From: Candidatus Bipolaricaulota bacterium
GTDB lineage: Bacteria; Bipolaricaulota; Bipolaricaulia; Bipolaricaulales; Bipolaricaulaceae
Direction of reading: 5' to 3'
Assembly: GCA_014360985.1 (NCBI GenBank)
Contig: JACIWK010000001.1
Span: forward strand, 108,457-172,456
DNA: 64,000 nucleotides
Shown here: piece after piece, positions 1-9,766 of the stretch
Position numbering within the stretch: position 1 is the stretch's first letter
Layout of the letters: each line of letters begins with the position of its first letter
Program-made: the position numbers and the translations under genes
Notes under the pieces: generated by a model
What the model was told of the DNA's origin: nothing
Database searches by the model: none
Seen by the model: only the letters and a program-made list of their open reading frames with translations

Positions 1-264
1 CTCTCGGTGCGCGACGACCTCGCCGTTGATGTCCACGAGGACGGGGACATCTTGGCCGTGGCGGCTCTTCAGGTGAAGGCAGGCTATTCGGGCGAGGGCG
101 GACCGGAACTGCGGATCCCCCGCCGGGAGATGGCGGAACCCGCCGCGGAGGTCCACGTATACCCCTCCCCCTTCGGCCCTCACCACGGCCTCGCCCCTCT
201 CCCCCACAACCCGGAGGAGCCCGAGGCAGAATCCGCGCACCTCTTCAAGGAGTCGGGGGTCCAT
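1..264 (-). CDS. Jag/SpoIIIJ-associated-like RNA-binding protein, partial (continues off window)
   Basis: Minus-strand frame from ATG at 264 reads MDPRLLEEVRGFCLGLLRVVGERGEAVVRAEGGGVYVDLRG...DVPVLVDINGEVVAHRE; overlaps the yidC stop; yidC-jag gene order. Confidence 0.5.
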   Translation of the reverse strand, partial: MDPRLLEEVRGFCLGLLRVVGERGEAVVRAEGGGVYVDLRGGFRHLPAGDPQFRSALARIACLHLKSRHGQDVPVLVDINGEVVAHRE

Positions 265-1717
265 CCGCAGCCGGGGCCCGGTTCGTCTCTCGCGCCATCT
301 CCAGATCGAAGATGAACTGCTGACCGATCTGGAGGAGGGTGGAGAGCAGCCAATACAGCCACAGCCCGGCGGGGAAGCTGAGGAAGAGGAGGGCCATCAC
401 GATCGGGAACACCCACCCCATCAGCTGACTCCCCCCGGTCGGGGGTTCGGGCATCCGGCGCTGGGTCAGCCACTGCTGGAGGAGCTGCGCCCCTGTGGCG
501 AGGATGATCATGATGTAGTACGGGTCCGGCTGCGACAGGTCGCGCAGCCAGAGGAACCCCGGCGAGATGTGGATCTGCTCCGCGGAGTGCATGATCGCCT
601 GCCAGAGGAGGATCAGGATCGGGAACTGGAGGATCAGGGGCAGGCACCCCCCGAGCGGGTTCACCTTCTCCTGGCGGTAGAGCTCCATCATCTGCTGCTG
701 CAGGGTCTGGCGATCGTCCTTGTACTTCTCCTGGAGCCGCTTCAGCTTGGGGGCCAGGCGCTGCATCTTCGCCATGGACCGGTACTGGTTGCGCATGAGG
801 GGATAGGTCACGATGCGGGTGATGATCGTGAACAGAATGATCGCCCAGCCGTAGTTCCCGGTGAAACGGTAGAGCCACTCGAAGAACTTCATCACCCACA
901 CCAGGAACTGGGAGAAGAAACCCACCGGCGCCACCACCCCCAGGCCCGCCTTCTCGAGGAGCACGTAGCGGTTACGGCCCGTGTATAGGATCCCCCGGAG
1001 CGCAATCTGGCCCGTTCCCTCGACGCCGAATACGGGATGCCCAGCCTCGTTCACGCCAAGGAAAGGAACTGCGTCCCCTCCGTCCAGACGGAGGAAGTAC
1101 ACCCGATCCTTGCCCACCAATCCCAATCCCTGGAACTGGGCGTAGCTCCCTGGTGCGAGGGGGGCAGTGGACGTCTTCCCATCGTAGAGGAACAAGAGTT
1201 CCATCTCGCTTCCACTCGGGCGGTGACCAAGGACAAGGCGAATCCTCTGGCCGGGGGCGCTAACGTCCACCACCACATCCATCGTGTACAGAGCGTCCCA
1301 CCGAACCAGAAACTCCTTGGTGGCGACGAGGTCATCCCCCGCATGGCTGAGAACGACCACTGCCTGATCGGCCCCACGCGTTTCGGCCGCAGCGACATAG
1401 GGTCGAGGGTCGAAGGTATCCCCCCCTACCCAGACCTCAAATGGCAGGCTCACCCGATACCCCAACGTCGGTTGAGCACCGCTGCTCCAGCCAGGGACAG
1501 CGTCGAGGACCGTTGTCCCGTACCCAGCGAAATGAACGAACGCGCTGCGTAACGTCCCACCCGCTTCGGAGAACCGGTAGCGAACGAGGCTCGTCGTGAC
1601 CTGAACGATCTCCGTCCCCTCCTCGACCATGCGGAGGATCTCCACCGGCTCCGCGACGGCGAGGAGGGAGCACGCGAGGGCGGCGAGGATGCCCAGGACC
1701 AGGATGCGCTGGTGCAT
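245..1717 (-). CDS. yidC: Membrane protein insertase YidC
   Basis: N-terminal signal and periplasmic domain, conserved C-terminal core (NYGWAIILFTIITRIVTYPL; KVNPLGGCLPLILQFPILILLW). Confidence 0.95.
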   Translation of the reverse strand: MHQRILVLGILAALACSLLAVAEPVEILRMVEEGTEIVQVTTSLVRYRFSEAGGTLRSAFVHFAGYGTTVLDAVPGWSSGAQPTLGYRVSLPFEVWVGGDTFDPRPYVAAAETRGADQAVVVLSHAGDDLVATKEFLVRWDALYTMDVVVDVSAPGQRIRLVLGHRPSGSEMELLFLYDGKTSTAPLAPGSYAQFQGLGLVGKDRVYFLRLDGGDAVPFLGVNEAGHPVFGVEGTGQIALRGILYTGRNRYVLLEKAGLGVVAPVGFFSQFLVWVMKFFEWLYRFTGNYGWAIILFTIITRIVTYPLMRNQYRSMAKMQRLAPKLKRLQEKYKDDRQTLQQQMMELYRQEKVNPLGGCLPLILQFPILILLWQAIMHSAEQIHISPGFLWLRDLSQPDPYYIMIILATGAQLLQQWLTQRRMPEPPTGGSQLMGWVFPIVMALLFLSFPAGLWLYWLLSTLLQIGQQFIFDLEMARETNRAPAADGPPTP

Positions 1718-1798
1718 AACCTCGCGACTTTACCGGGGAGATCTCCTCTCCTCAACGTGCCTTGGGGAAAACCAGCGGCGGACGTACACTCGCCCACG

Positions 1799-2368
1799 AT
1801 GTTCACCGGAATCGTGCGCGTCCTGGGCGAGGTGGTGGAGCGGTCCCCCCACCGCCTCGTCGTGGACAGCCCCGATCTCACCCCCGCCCCAGGGGCGAGT
1901 GTGGCTGTGAACGGGGTGTGCCTGACCGTGACCGAATCAAGAGGGAGGAGAATGACGATGGACCTCTCCGCGGAGACGATCGCCCGCACCACGCTCGGCG
2001 ATCTCCGGCCGGGGGACCCCGTCAACCTCGAGCCGGCGCTGCGGGCCGGGGACGAACTGGGGGGGCACCTTCTCCTCGGCCATGTGGACACGGTGGGGAA
2101 GGTCGCTTTGATCGAGCGGAAGGGGGAGGACGTGCTCCTTGGGATCACGTTCGCCCCCCGCTACGCTGCCCTTCTCTCCGACAAGGGGTCGGTGGGGGTG
2201 GATGGGGTCAGTCTGACCCCGTTCGCGGTGGGTGACGGCACGTTCCGGTGCGCGATCGTCCCCTACACATGGGAGCACACCAACCTCTCCGCGCGGCGGG
2301 TGGGGGAGCGGGTGAACCTGGAGTTCGACATCTTGGCAAAATACGTGCACAAGTGGAGGGAGAGGTGA
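1799..2368 (+). CDS. ribE: Riboflavin synthase alpha subunit
   Basis: MFTGIVRVLGEV...VAVNGVCLTV...LGHVDTVG; adjacent to ribBA and ribH. Confidence 0.95.
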   Translation: MFTGIVRVLGEVVERSPHRLVVDSPDLTPAPGASVAVNGVCLTVTESRGRRMTMDLSAETIARTTLGDLRPGDPVNLEPALRAGDELGGHLLLGHVDTVGKVALIERKGEDVLLGITFAPRYAALLSDKGSVGVDGVSLTPFAVGDGTFRCAIVPYTWEHTNLSARRVGERVNLEFDILAKYVHKWRER

Positions 2369-3567
2369 CGCTGGCGACGGTCGAGGAGGCGGTGGAGGCG
2401 CTCCGCGCGGGCCGAATGATCATCGTCGTGGACGACGAGGATCGGGAGAACGAGGGCGACCTCGTGCTGGCGGCGGAGAAGGCAACTCCGGACGCGATCA
2501 ACTTCATGCTCCGCGAGGGGCGGGGCCTGCTGTGTGTCCCTCTGCCCCGGGAGTGGGCGAAGCGGCTGGAGCTCAGGCCGATGGTCGAGCCGCCGGAGGA
2601 CAGCCACGAAACGGCCTTCACGATCTCTGTCGACGCCCGCCGCGGCGTCTCCACCGGGATCTCCGCCGCCGACCGGACGCGGACGATCCTCGTCCTCGCC
2701 GATCCCACCAGCGGGCCGGAGGACCTCGCCCGCCCCGGGCACGTGTTCCCCCTCATCGCCCGCGAGGGGGGGGTCCTCCGTCGGGCCGGGCACACCGAAG
2801 CGGCGGTGGACCTGTGCCGCATCGCTGGACTCCAACCTGTGGGCGTGATCTGCGAGATCATGAACGACGACGGGACGATGGCCCGACTGCCCGAGCTCAC
2901 GGTTTTCGCCGAGCGACACGGCCTTCCCATCCTCACCATCGCTGACCTAATTGCGTACCGCAAGAAGCAGGAGAAGCTCGTGGAACGGGTCTGCGAGGCC
3001 GAGCTCCCCACGCGATACGGGCGGTTTCGGATCGTCACGTTTCGGGACATCCTCACCGGCCAGGAGCATATCGCCCTCACCAAGGGCGACCTGGGCGGAG
3101 ACGAGCCGGCCCTGGTGCGGGTGCACTCGGAGTGTTTGACCGGGGATGCGCTGGGGTCGCTCCGCTGCGACTGTGGGGACCAACTGCGCACTGCGCTGCA
3201 GATGATCGAGCGCGAGGGCCGGGGGGTCGTCCTCTACATGCGTCAGGAGGGGCGAGGGATCGGGCTCCTGGGGAAGCTGTGCGCGTACCAACTTCAGGAC
3301 CAAGGCCTGGACACGGTGGAGGCAAACCTGCGGCTCGGGTACCCGGCGGACCTGCGCGAGTACGGGATCGGGGCCCAGATCCTGGTCGACCTCGGGGTGA
3401 AGCGGATCCGACTCCTCACCAACAACCCGCGCAAGGTGGCCGGCCTCGCTGGATACGGCCTGGTGATCGTGGACACCGTGCCGATCGAGGTCGAGCCCAA
3501 CCCCTACAACGTGCGCTACCTCAAGGCGAAGAAGGAGAAGCTCGGCCACAAGCTGGACAAGGTCTAG
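2365..3567 (+). CDS. ribBA: Bifunctional DHBP synthase / GTP cyclohydrolase II
   Basis: DDEDRENEGDLV and HSECLTGDALGSLRCDCGDQL motifs; GTG start overlaps ribE stop. Confidence 0.95.
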   Translation: MTLATVEEAVEALRAGRMIIVVDDEDRENEGDLVLAAEKATPDAINFMLREGRGLLCVPLPREWAKRLELRPMVEPPEDSHETAFTISVDARRGVSTGISAADRTRTILVLADPTSGPEDLARPGHVFPLIAREGGVLRRAGHTEAAVDLCRIAGLQPVGVICEIMNDDGTMARLPELTVFAERHGLPILTIADLIAYRKKQEKLVERVCEAELPTRYGRFRIVTFRDILTGQEHIALTKGDLGGDEPALVRVHSECLTGDALGSLRCDCGDQLRTALQMIEREGRGVVLYMRQEGRGIGLLGKLCAYQLQDQGLDTVEANLRLGYPADLREYGIGAQILVDLGVKRIRLLTNNPRKVAGLAGYGLVIVDTVPIEVEPNPYNVRYLKAKKEKLGHKLDKV

Positions 3568-3581
3568 CCAAGGAGGAGAAG

Positions 3582-4049
3582 ATGGCATCGTACGAAGGCA
3601 AGCTGGATGGCAAGGGCCTCAAGGTTGGGATCGCCGTGTCGCGGTTCAACGACCTCGTGACGAAGGAGCTTCTGGGTGGGGCGCTCGATCGGCTGCACCG
3701 GCTGGGGGTGGCGGAGAAGGACATCTCTATCGCATGGGTCCCGGGGGCGTTCGAGCTCCCGCGGGCGGTCCAGGATCTCGGGGCATCGGGGAAGTTCCAC
3801 GGCGTGCTCGCCCTTGCCGCCGTGGTGCGCGGGGCCACCCCCCACTTCGAGTACGTGGCCGCCGAGGCCGCCAAGGGCCTCGCCAAGCTCAACCTCGAAC
3901 TTCCCGTGCCGGTAGCGTTCGGGGTTCTCACCGCGGACACGATGGACCAGGCCCTGGAGCGGGCGGGCGGCAAGGTCGGGAACAAGGGCGCCCAGGCCGC
4001 CGAAGCCCTCGTGGAGATGATCAATCTCGAGCGGGCGATCGGCAAATGA
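3582..4049 (+). CDS. ribH: 6,7-dimethyl-8-ribityllumazine synthase
   Basis: VPGAFELPRAVQ...GATPHFEYVAAEAAKG...GNKGAQAAEALVEM. Confidence 0.95.
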   Translation: MASYEGKLDGKGLKVGIAVSRFNDLVTKELLGGALDRLHRLGVAEKDISIAWVPGAFELPRAVQDLGASGKFHGVLALAAVVRGATPHFEYVAAEAAKGLAKLNLELPVPVAFGVLTADTMDQALERAGGKVGNKGAQAAEALVEMINLERAIGK

Positions 4050-5314
4050 AGGTGGAGAGCGTCCGCGGGATGCGCGACATCCTCCCCGAGGAGACCCCGC
4101 TCTGGCAGAAGCTGGAAGCGGAGATCCGCGCCGCGTTCGCCCTCTACGGGTACCGCGAGATCCGCGTCCCCCTCGTCGAGCGGGTCGAGCTCTTCTCCCG
4201 CGGGGTCGGCGAGGAGACCGAGGTCGTGGACAAGCAGATGTACGTGTTCCCCGACCGGAAGGGCCTCCCGCTCGCCCTGCGGCCCGAGGCGACGGCGTCC
4301 GTGGTCCGGGCCTACGTCGAGCACGGGCTCCACGCCAAGGGCGACCTCGCCAAGCTCTACTACCTGGGGGCGATGTTCCGCTACGAGAAGCCGCAACTGG
4401 GCCGCCAGCGCCAGTTCCACCAGTACGGGGTCGAGGCGATCGGGTCGCTCGATCCCGCCCTCGACGCCGAGGTGATGGACCTCGCCTGGCACCTCATGGA
4501 GCGCCTCGCCCTGCGGCGGGAGGGTCTTCTCCTCCGGCTGAACTCGATTGGGTGCCGGGACGACCGCCCCGTGTACCGCGAGGCCCTCCAGGGCTACTTC
4601 GCGGCCCGGGTGGGGGACCTGTGTCCGGAGTGCCGGAGGCGGCTCGAGACGAACCCCCTGCGGATCCTCGACTGCAAGGAGGAGGGGTGCCGCGCCCTCG
4701 CGCGGTCGGCCCCGCGCTCCGTGGACCACCTCTGCCCAGGGTGCCGTCAGCACTTCGCCGATGTCCAGGCCCACCTCGCGGACCTCGGGCTCGCCCACGA
4801 GTTTGACCCGACCCTCGTTCGGGGCCTCGACTACTACACCCGCACCGTATTCGAGCTCTGCTCGCGCGACCTCGGGGCCCAGGACGCTCTCCTCGGCGGC
4901 GGGCGGTACGACGATCTCGTGGAACTCCTCGGCGGCCCCCCTACCCCAGCCGTCGGGTTCGCGGGCGGGATGGAGCGGCTGGTCATCGTCCTTTCCGCCC
5001 AGCAGGGCGCGGAAGGGGCGTCGGCACCCGCGCTCGACCTGTACCTCGTCCCGATCGGGGACGACGCCAGGCGCGAGGGAGCGAAGCTTCTCGCCGCCGT
5101 GCGCCGGAGCGGCCTCTCCGTGGACACCGACTACATGGGGCGGTCCCTGCGCAAGGCGATGCAGGTGGCCGGCCGCACCGCACGTTACGCGGCGATCTTG
5201 GGCCCCGACGAACTCGCCCGCGGCGAGATCAAGCTCAAGAACCTTGCCACCGGGGAGGAGAAGGCGGTCCGCCTCCCGCAGTTTGCCGCCGACCCTCACA
5301 CCCTCATCCGCTGA
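4046..5314 (+). CDS. hisS: Histidine--tRNA ligase
   Basis: RGMRDILPEE...RPEATASVVRAYVEH...LVRGLDYYTRTVFE; class II aaRS motifs. Confidence 0.95.
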   Translation: MKVESVRGMRDILPEETPLWQKLEAEIRAAFALYGYREIRVPLVERVELFSRGVGEETEVVDKQMYVFPDRKGLPLALRPEATASVVRAYVEHGLHAKGDLAKLYYLGAMFRYEKPQLGRQRQFHQYGVEAIGSLDPALDAEVMDLAWHLMERLALRREGLLLRLNSIGCRDDRPVYREALQGYFAARVGDLCPECRRRLETNPLRILDCKEEGCRALARSAPRSVDHLCPGCRQHFADVQAHLADLGLAHEFDPTLVRGLDYYTRTVFELCSRDLGAQDALLGGGRYDDLVELLGGPPTPAVGFAGGMERLVIVLSAQQGAEGASAPALDLYLVPIGDDARREGAKLLAAVRRSGLSVDTDYMGRSLRKAMQVAGRTARYAAILGPDELARGEIKLKNLATGEEKAVRLPQFAADPHTLIR

Positions 5315-5349
5315 CCTGCTGAAGCAGGTTCATACGGAAGACCCAAGCC

Positions 5350-5457
5350 GCATCGCCGACCACGCCGAGGATGCCGAGAACGGCCGGTTCAGGTTTGGGT
5401 TAAACCCAAAGCTTCCCAGGTCTCCTCTGCGCTCTGGGCACGCTCGGCGTGCATAAC
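5350..5457. repeat. Possible degenerate member of dispersed inverted-arm repeat family (copy A)
   Basis: GCCGACCACGCCGAGGATGCCGAG...CTCTGCGCTCTGGGCACGCTCGGCG arms resemble the repeats at 20.6, 46.1 and 57.2 kb. Confidence 0.35.
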
Positions 5458-5553
5458 CTTCTCCCCTTGGGGACCCACATCTTCTCCGCATGGCCGAACG
5501 TCCCACGGGCCATCCCCACACATCCTGTCCGCTCCTCATCCAGCGACGAATCG

Positions 5554-6471
5554 TCAATCCGTTCCCGAGTCCCCCCCCTCGCCGCGGATCGAAGCTCCCC
5601 TTCCAATGAGGACGTCCTTCAATCGAACATCCCGCACCGTGGCTCCCTCGTCCACCACAACTCCATCCAACACCGCTCCCTCAATGCGCCCTGGCCCCAT
5701 GATCACAGACCGCGTAATGGTGGACCCCACCACCTGTGCCTCGGGATGGACCCAGCTTTCGCCGCCCGTGTACCGCAGGTGGGCCTCGATATAACTCTCA
5801 CGGCTCCCAATGTCAAACCACTCCCCCTCAAAGAGGAACGCCTCGACGGGATGCTGGAATAGGAGCCACTCCAGGAAGTATCCCGGGCTGTCCTGATGGC
5901 CAACGGCCTGGTCCACGAAAGCCCTGAATAGGGGAAGAATGGACCGCGGGAACAAGAAACAAGCTGCGCTCACCAGGGTCGAGCAGGGACGATCAGGCTT
6001 TTCCTGGAAGGAGACTACCCGGTTCCCCTCGACCACGGCCACCCCATAGCGCCGGCGAGCGAGGTCGGGACGCTTCAGATCGTAGAGGGCAACCAGGGTC
6101 TGTCCCTGGAACGCGCGCCGGAAGTCCGCCAGGCTCAAGCTCAGTAGGTTATCCCCTCCAATCACCAACAGGTCATCATCGAGATGCAGCCTGTCTACGA
6201 GATAGGCAAGGGCCCCCACCGATCCCAGCTTTTCCTCCTCGGAGGCCGATGGCTCCACGACCACGTCCACCGCCCGCCCCTTGGCCCACGCCGCGAACTG
6301 GGCCTCGAACCGCCGGTTCACAGCGAGGATCGGCCGCTCTGGTCCCGATAGCTGATCCATGATGTAGTCCAGGATCGGCCTCCCAACCACAGGAAGGAGC
6401 GGCTTGGGACGGTCGCGGGTGATCGGCCAGAGGCGCTTTCCATACCCACCGGCGAGGATCACCGTTCGCAT
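5554..6471 (-). CDS. NDP-sugar pyrophosphorylase with left-handed beta-helix C-terminus
   Basis: MRTVILAGGYGKRLWPITRDRPKPLLPVVGRPILDYI signature; hexapeptide-like C-terminus. Confidence 0.85.
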   Translation of the reverse strand: MRTVILAGGYGKRLWPITRDRPKPLLPVVGRPILDYIMDQLSGPERPILAVNRRFEAQFAAWAKGRAVDVVVEPSASEEEKLGSVGALAYLVDRLHLDDDLLVIGGDNLLSLSLADFRRAFQGQTLVALYDLKRPDLARRRYGVAVVEGNRVVSFQEKPDRPCSTLVSAACFLFPRSILPLFRAFVDQAVGHQDSPGYFLEWLLFQHPVEAFLFEGEWFDIGSRESYIEAHLRYTGGESWVHPEAQVVGSTITRSVIMGPGRIEGAVLDGVVVDEGATVRDVRLKDVLIGRGASIRGEGGDSGTD

Positions 6472-7832
6472 GGTTCACGTCCTGTCCCTGGCCGGCCCTG
6501 GAGGGCTCCGCTCACCAGACGGTCCAGTTTCTCTTTGAGGATCTCGAGGGAGAAGCGCGCTTTGCCGAGGGCATAATTGTGCTCAACGAGCTTGCGGTAC
6601 CGATCCGGCCTGGAGAGGAGATCGGCAACCTCTTGCGCCGCACGGCGGAGGGTGGGCTCAGGCACCCGAGCAAGACCGTCCTCATCTCGCTCATAACTGT
6701 GCCCGAGCGATACGTACTGAAACCCTGCCGGAGCGATGTCGGACCGGAACACGGGATATTCATAGACCGTCATCGGCAATCTCGCCCATACCGCCTCCAG
6801 GAACTGGTTGCCCCAGCCTTCCTGGAGTGACGGGTAAGTGACGAAGTCCGCGCACAGGTACGTGTCCCAAAGCGAGAGGCACCCTGGGCGACGCGTGGAG
6901 GCCACCTGGTCCGACACGAACCGGGCGTCGACGCCCAGACGAGCGGCACGCTCCCAGAGAGCCTCGCAGTACCCTGGGTCCTCGACGAGGTTGGGGAGGA
7001 GAACCACCGGCCGCCCGGAGAAGCCGCCCCCCCGCTCGCGGACGCGGCGATCAAGGGCGCCTCGGTGTTCGGGCAACCCCAGCCGCGCCACAAGCTCGAG
7101 CGCGATCTCAATACCCTTGCGACGGACGATCCGGGTCGCCTGGAGGAATACCACGTCAGCCAAGGAAAGACCCATATGCTCAAGCAAAGCCCAGCGGGAC
7201 TCCCCTTGGGTCGGCGAAGAACGAAAGTCGAACACATTGGGAACCACGGTCGACGGAATGCCCCGTCGGCGCAACTCCTCGTGCGCGATGCGGTTGATCA
7301 CGATGTGCGTCACGCGGGGACTACGGGGAGGGAAGTACTTGTCCACCAGGTCTCGTACCCACGCGGCAGTGGGACTTCGGTACTCGTCCCGCTCCCAGTG
7401 GAAATCATGGTGGTGGGCCAGCACGGGTAGCTGGAGCGCCTCGACCGCTCGCCACACACCCACCGTGGCAGGCAGGTTGAGCGGTAGTCCCCACAGGTTA
7501 TGCACTACGAGGAGATCGAGGCCGAACACGGAGGCGAACTCCTTCACCTCTACCTCGATCCGCGCCGCCACGTCCTCAAGATGATCTTCCAGGTCCCTTT
7601 CGGTACGGTAGTCCGCCAGGCGCTCAAACGCGTTCCGACGGATTTGCAGGACCTCCGGATGATCTAGGGACATCTCAGGGACGACGAAGGCTTCTTCCCC
7701 CGTCCCGCAGCGGCCCGTGCACACAAACGTCTGATGCCCCAACTGGTGCAAGACCTGCCGACTCTTATCGATCTCGAGCGAGACCCCATCAATGTCCCCG
7801 GTACGGAAATGGCAGATCCCAATGCGCCCCAT
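6459..7832 (-). CDS. Glycosyltransferase family 4-like
   Basis: C-terminal GT-B pattern FVTYPSLQEGWGNQFLEAVWARLPMTVYEYPVFRSDIAP; N-terminal GICHFRTGDIDGVSLEIDK. Confidence 0.75.
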   Translation of the reverse strand: MGRIGICHFRTGDIDGVSLEIDKSRQVLHQLGHQTFVCTGRCGTGEEAFVVPEMSLDHPEVLQIRRNAFERLADYRTERDLEDHLEDVAARIEVEVKEFASVFGLDLLVVHNLWGLPLNLPATVGVWRAVEALQLPVLAHHHDFHWERDEYRSPTAAWVRDLVDKYFPPRSPRVTHIVINRIAHEELRRRGIPSTVVPNVFDFRSSPTQGESRWALLEHMGLSLADVVFLQATRIVRRKGIEIALELVARLGLPEHRGALDRRVRERGGGFSGRPVVLLPNLVEDPGYCEALWERAARLGVDARFVSDQVASTRRPGCLSLWDTYLCADFVTYPSLQEGWGNQFLEAVWARLPMTVYEYPVFRSDIAPAGFQYVSLGHSYERDEDGLARVPEPTLRRAAQEVADLLSRPDRYRKLVEHNYALGKARFSLEILKEKLDRLVSGALQGRPGTGREPCER

Positions 7833-7975
7833 CTGACCAAGATTATACGGTACCCGCCGGGGTGGAGGTATCTCCCCGAGGATGCAGGGCCGTGCCTTCT
7901 CACAGACTGCTCATCGTGCCAGGCAAACACCCCGTTGAGCATCCTTGGGCAGGGGGTCTATAATCAATCAGCAAG

Positions 7976-9430
7976 ATGAGAATGAACCTAGATAAGAAGA
8001 TCGCGGTCCCGCTCTACCAACAGCTGAAGCAAATCCTGGAGGAGGGGATTGAGCGCGGAGACTACCGTCCCGGAGACCGTATCCCCACTGAAGAGGAGCT
8101 CTGCCGGCAGTTCGGCGTGAGCCGGGTCACGGTGCGCCAAGCCCTCGGCGCACTGGCCAACGAGGGACTTGTTCTTCGCCACCAGGGAAGTGGAACGTTC
8201 GTCAACCACCGTCTTCCCGCGAAGGTGGTTCCCCTGCGGGCCGTGGTTCCTGAAGAACATTGGGTTCCATCACTTAGGAAGGCGTTCCAGGTTCACAGAA
8301 GGCAGGGACGGGGCGGGGTACTCCAGCCCGACATCAAGGTCCTGGGACGCCCCGAGCTCCACGCTAAGATCGTCTCCGCGGTGGGCAGAGGCGTCGCCCC
8401 TGATCTAGCTCTTATCGACTGGGTATGGCTCACCGAGTTCGCCGATCTTCACTACCTCGCACCCCTGGATGAGATCGACAAGAAGTGGGCGGCAGCGTTC
8501 AAGGCTGACCTGCTTCCACTGTTTGTGGAGAACAACTGTTACCGGGGCCACCTCTACGGGATGCAGCCCGAGGCCAATGTCTCGCTCGTTTGGTATCGAA
8601 GGGACTGGTTCGAGGTCGAGGGGCTCTCCCCTCCCCGCACCTGGGACGAGCTTGTGGAAGCCGCACAGCACTTCAAGGGGGAGGACGTCCAGCAGCGATA
8701 CGGATTGGGCCCGTTCCCGCTCGCGTTCCCGGGAGGCCCAAACGCGGGTGAGACAACCACCTACATCCTAAGCTCTCTCATCTGGTCGGTAGGAGAGGAG
8801 ATCTGCACTGAAGACAGGATCATTCTCGGCGAGGGGGCCCGGCAGGCCGTTGGGTTTCTCTATGATCTGGTCCACACGTACCGGCTGGCATCACCCACTG
8901 CATCCCGGTACGGGTTCAACGAAGTTCCGCTCCTGTTCGCCAGCGGGACAGTGGCGCTGGCGTTCGGGGGAAGCTACGAAAAGGCCTTCATCCAGCAGGT
9001 CTCAGGGTGGGATGACAAGGCATTCCGGCAGAGGGTGGGGTTCGTCCCCATCCCTGCCGGGCCGGGCGGGAGACCTGCTGCCACAGTAGGTGGAATGGTG
9101 TACGTCGTCTTCCGCCAGTCGCCCCACCCAGAGGCGGCTCTGGAAGTCCTAAAGATCCTTGCCAGCCCCTCTCTGATGATGGAGATGTGCCGTCTGATAG
9201 GGCGCAAACCGACCAGGGTCTCGGTAGTGCGCTCTCTCGATCAGGAACGAGACTGGTTCATCTATGAGACCAGCCGGTTGCTGGAGATAGCTCATGTGCG
9301 GCCGATCATCCCTCGCTATGCTCAGGTATCGACTCAGCTACAGGAGATGATCGCCCAAACGCTGGAGAGAAGACGGTCACCCACCGAAGCCATCGCTCAG
9401 GCCCAGGCGATCATAGATTGCTTGGCGTAG
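7976..9430 (+). CDS. GntR-type HTH regulator fused to an extracellular solute-binding-protein-like domain
   Basis: N-term KIAVPLYQQLKQILEEGIERGDYRPGDRIPTEEELCRQFGVSRVTVRQALGALANEGLVLRHQGSGTFV is GntR wHTH; C-term resembles ABC sugar SBP (VWYRRDWFEVEGLSPPRTWDELVEAAQHF). Confidence 0.85.
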   Translation: MRMNLDKKIAVPLYQQLKQILEEGIERGDYRPGDRIPTEEELCRQFGVSRVTVRQALGALANEGLVLRHQGSGTFVNHRLPAKVVPLRAVVPEEHWVPSLRKAFQVHRRQGRGGVLQPDIKVLGRPELHAKIVSAVGRGVAPDLALIDWVWLTEFADLHYLAPLDEIDKKWAAAFKADLLPLFVENNCYRGHLYGMQPEANVSLVWYRRDWFEVEGLSPPRTWDELVEAAQHFKGEDVQQRYGLGPFPLAFPGGPNAGETTTYILSSLIWSVGEEICTEDRIILGEGARQAVGFLYDLVHTYRLASPTASRYGFNEVPLLFASGTVALAFGGSYEKAFIQQVSGWDDKAFRQRVGFVPIPAGPGGRPAATVGGMVYVVFRQSPHPEAALEVLKILASPSLMMEMCRLIGRKPTRVSVVRSLDQERDWFIYETSRLLEIAHVRPIIPRYAQVSTQLQEMIAQTLERRRSPTEAIAQAQAIIDCLA

Positions 9431-9460
9431 CCTCCTTGACTCACTTGCACCAAGAAGAAC

Positions 9461-9502
9461 TTGACAACGCGCTCCTTGCCATGCTAAAGTTGTTATAACA
9501 AC
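9461..9502 (+). promoter_or_regulatory. Candidate promoter with overlapping 14-bp palindromic operator
   Basis: TTGACA 9461-9466, 18-bp spacer, TAAAGT 9485-9490; perfect palindrome GTTGTTATAACAAC 9489-9502; upstream of the transporter genes. Confidence 0.6.
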
Positions 9503-9766
9503 TCTCATCGCTGTTGGAGGAGGTAGCGAGGCGCGGTCCTGCAGAGAGGCGCCAGTGTTCACAGGTCCAACCGCGCACCCTGCACACTTCCCAGACCATT
9601 GGTGGGAGTGGGGGAGCGTGGAGCCGGGTTGACACAAGGATCGGAGATCAAAACCTGCTAGGAGTTAGGAACAGGAAGGAGGTGAGCATCGGGAGGAAAA
9701 TGTGAAGGTCTTCCAACCGAGAAGTGTGGGATCACCACCAGCAGTTGAAGAAGGAGGGAAGTTGAA

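Noticed and set aside
180-899. Numerous long ORFs antisense to or overlapping clear genes (e.g. 180..899 -, 3521..5299 -, 20877..22601 +, 40501..43383 -)
   Set aside because: Typical high-GC shadow ORFs: low-complexity Arg/Pro/Gly/Ala composition, no recognisable motifs, opposite well-supported genes.
1718-1798. FMN riboswitch upstream of ribE
   Set aside because: The ~80-nt gap is too short and lacks recognisable RFN-element conserved segments.
5394-5410. Palindrome TTTGGGTTAAACCCAAA as a regulatory operator
   Set aside because: Lies between convergent genes (hisS and the pyrophosphorylase) within a repeat-like region, so more likely a terminator-like or repeat-internal structure.
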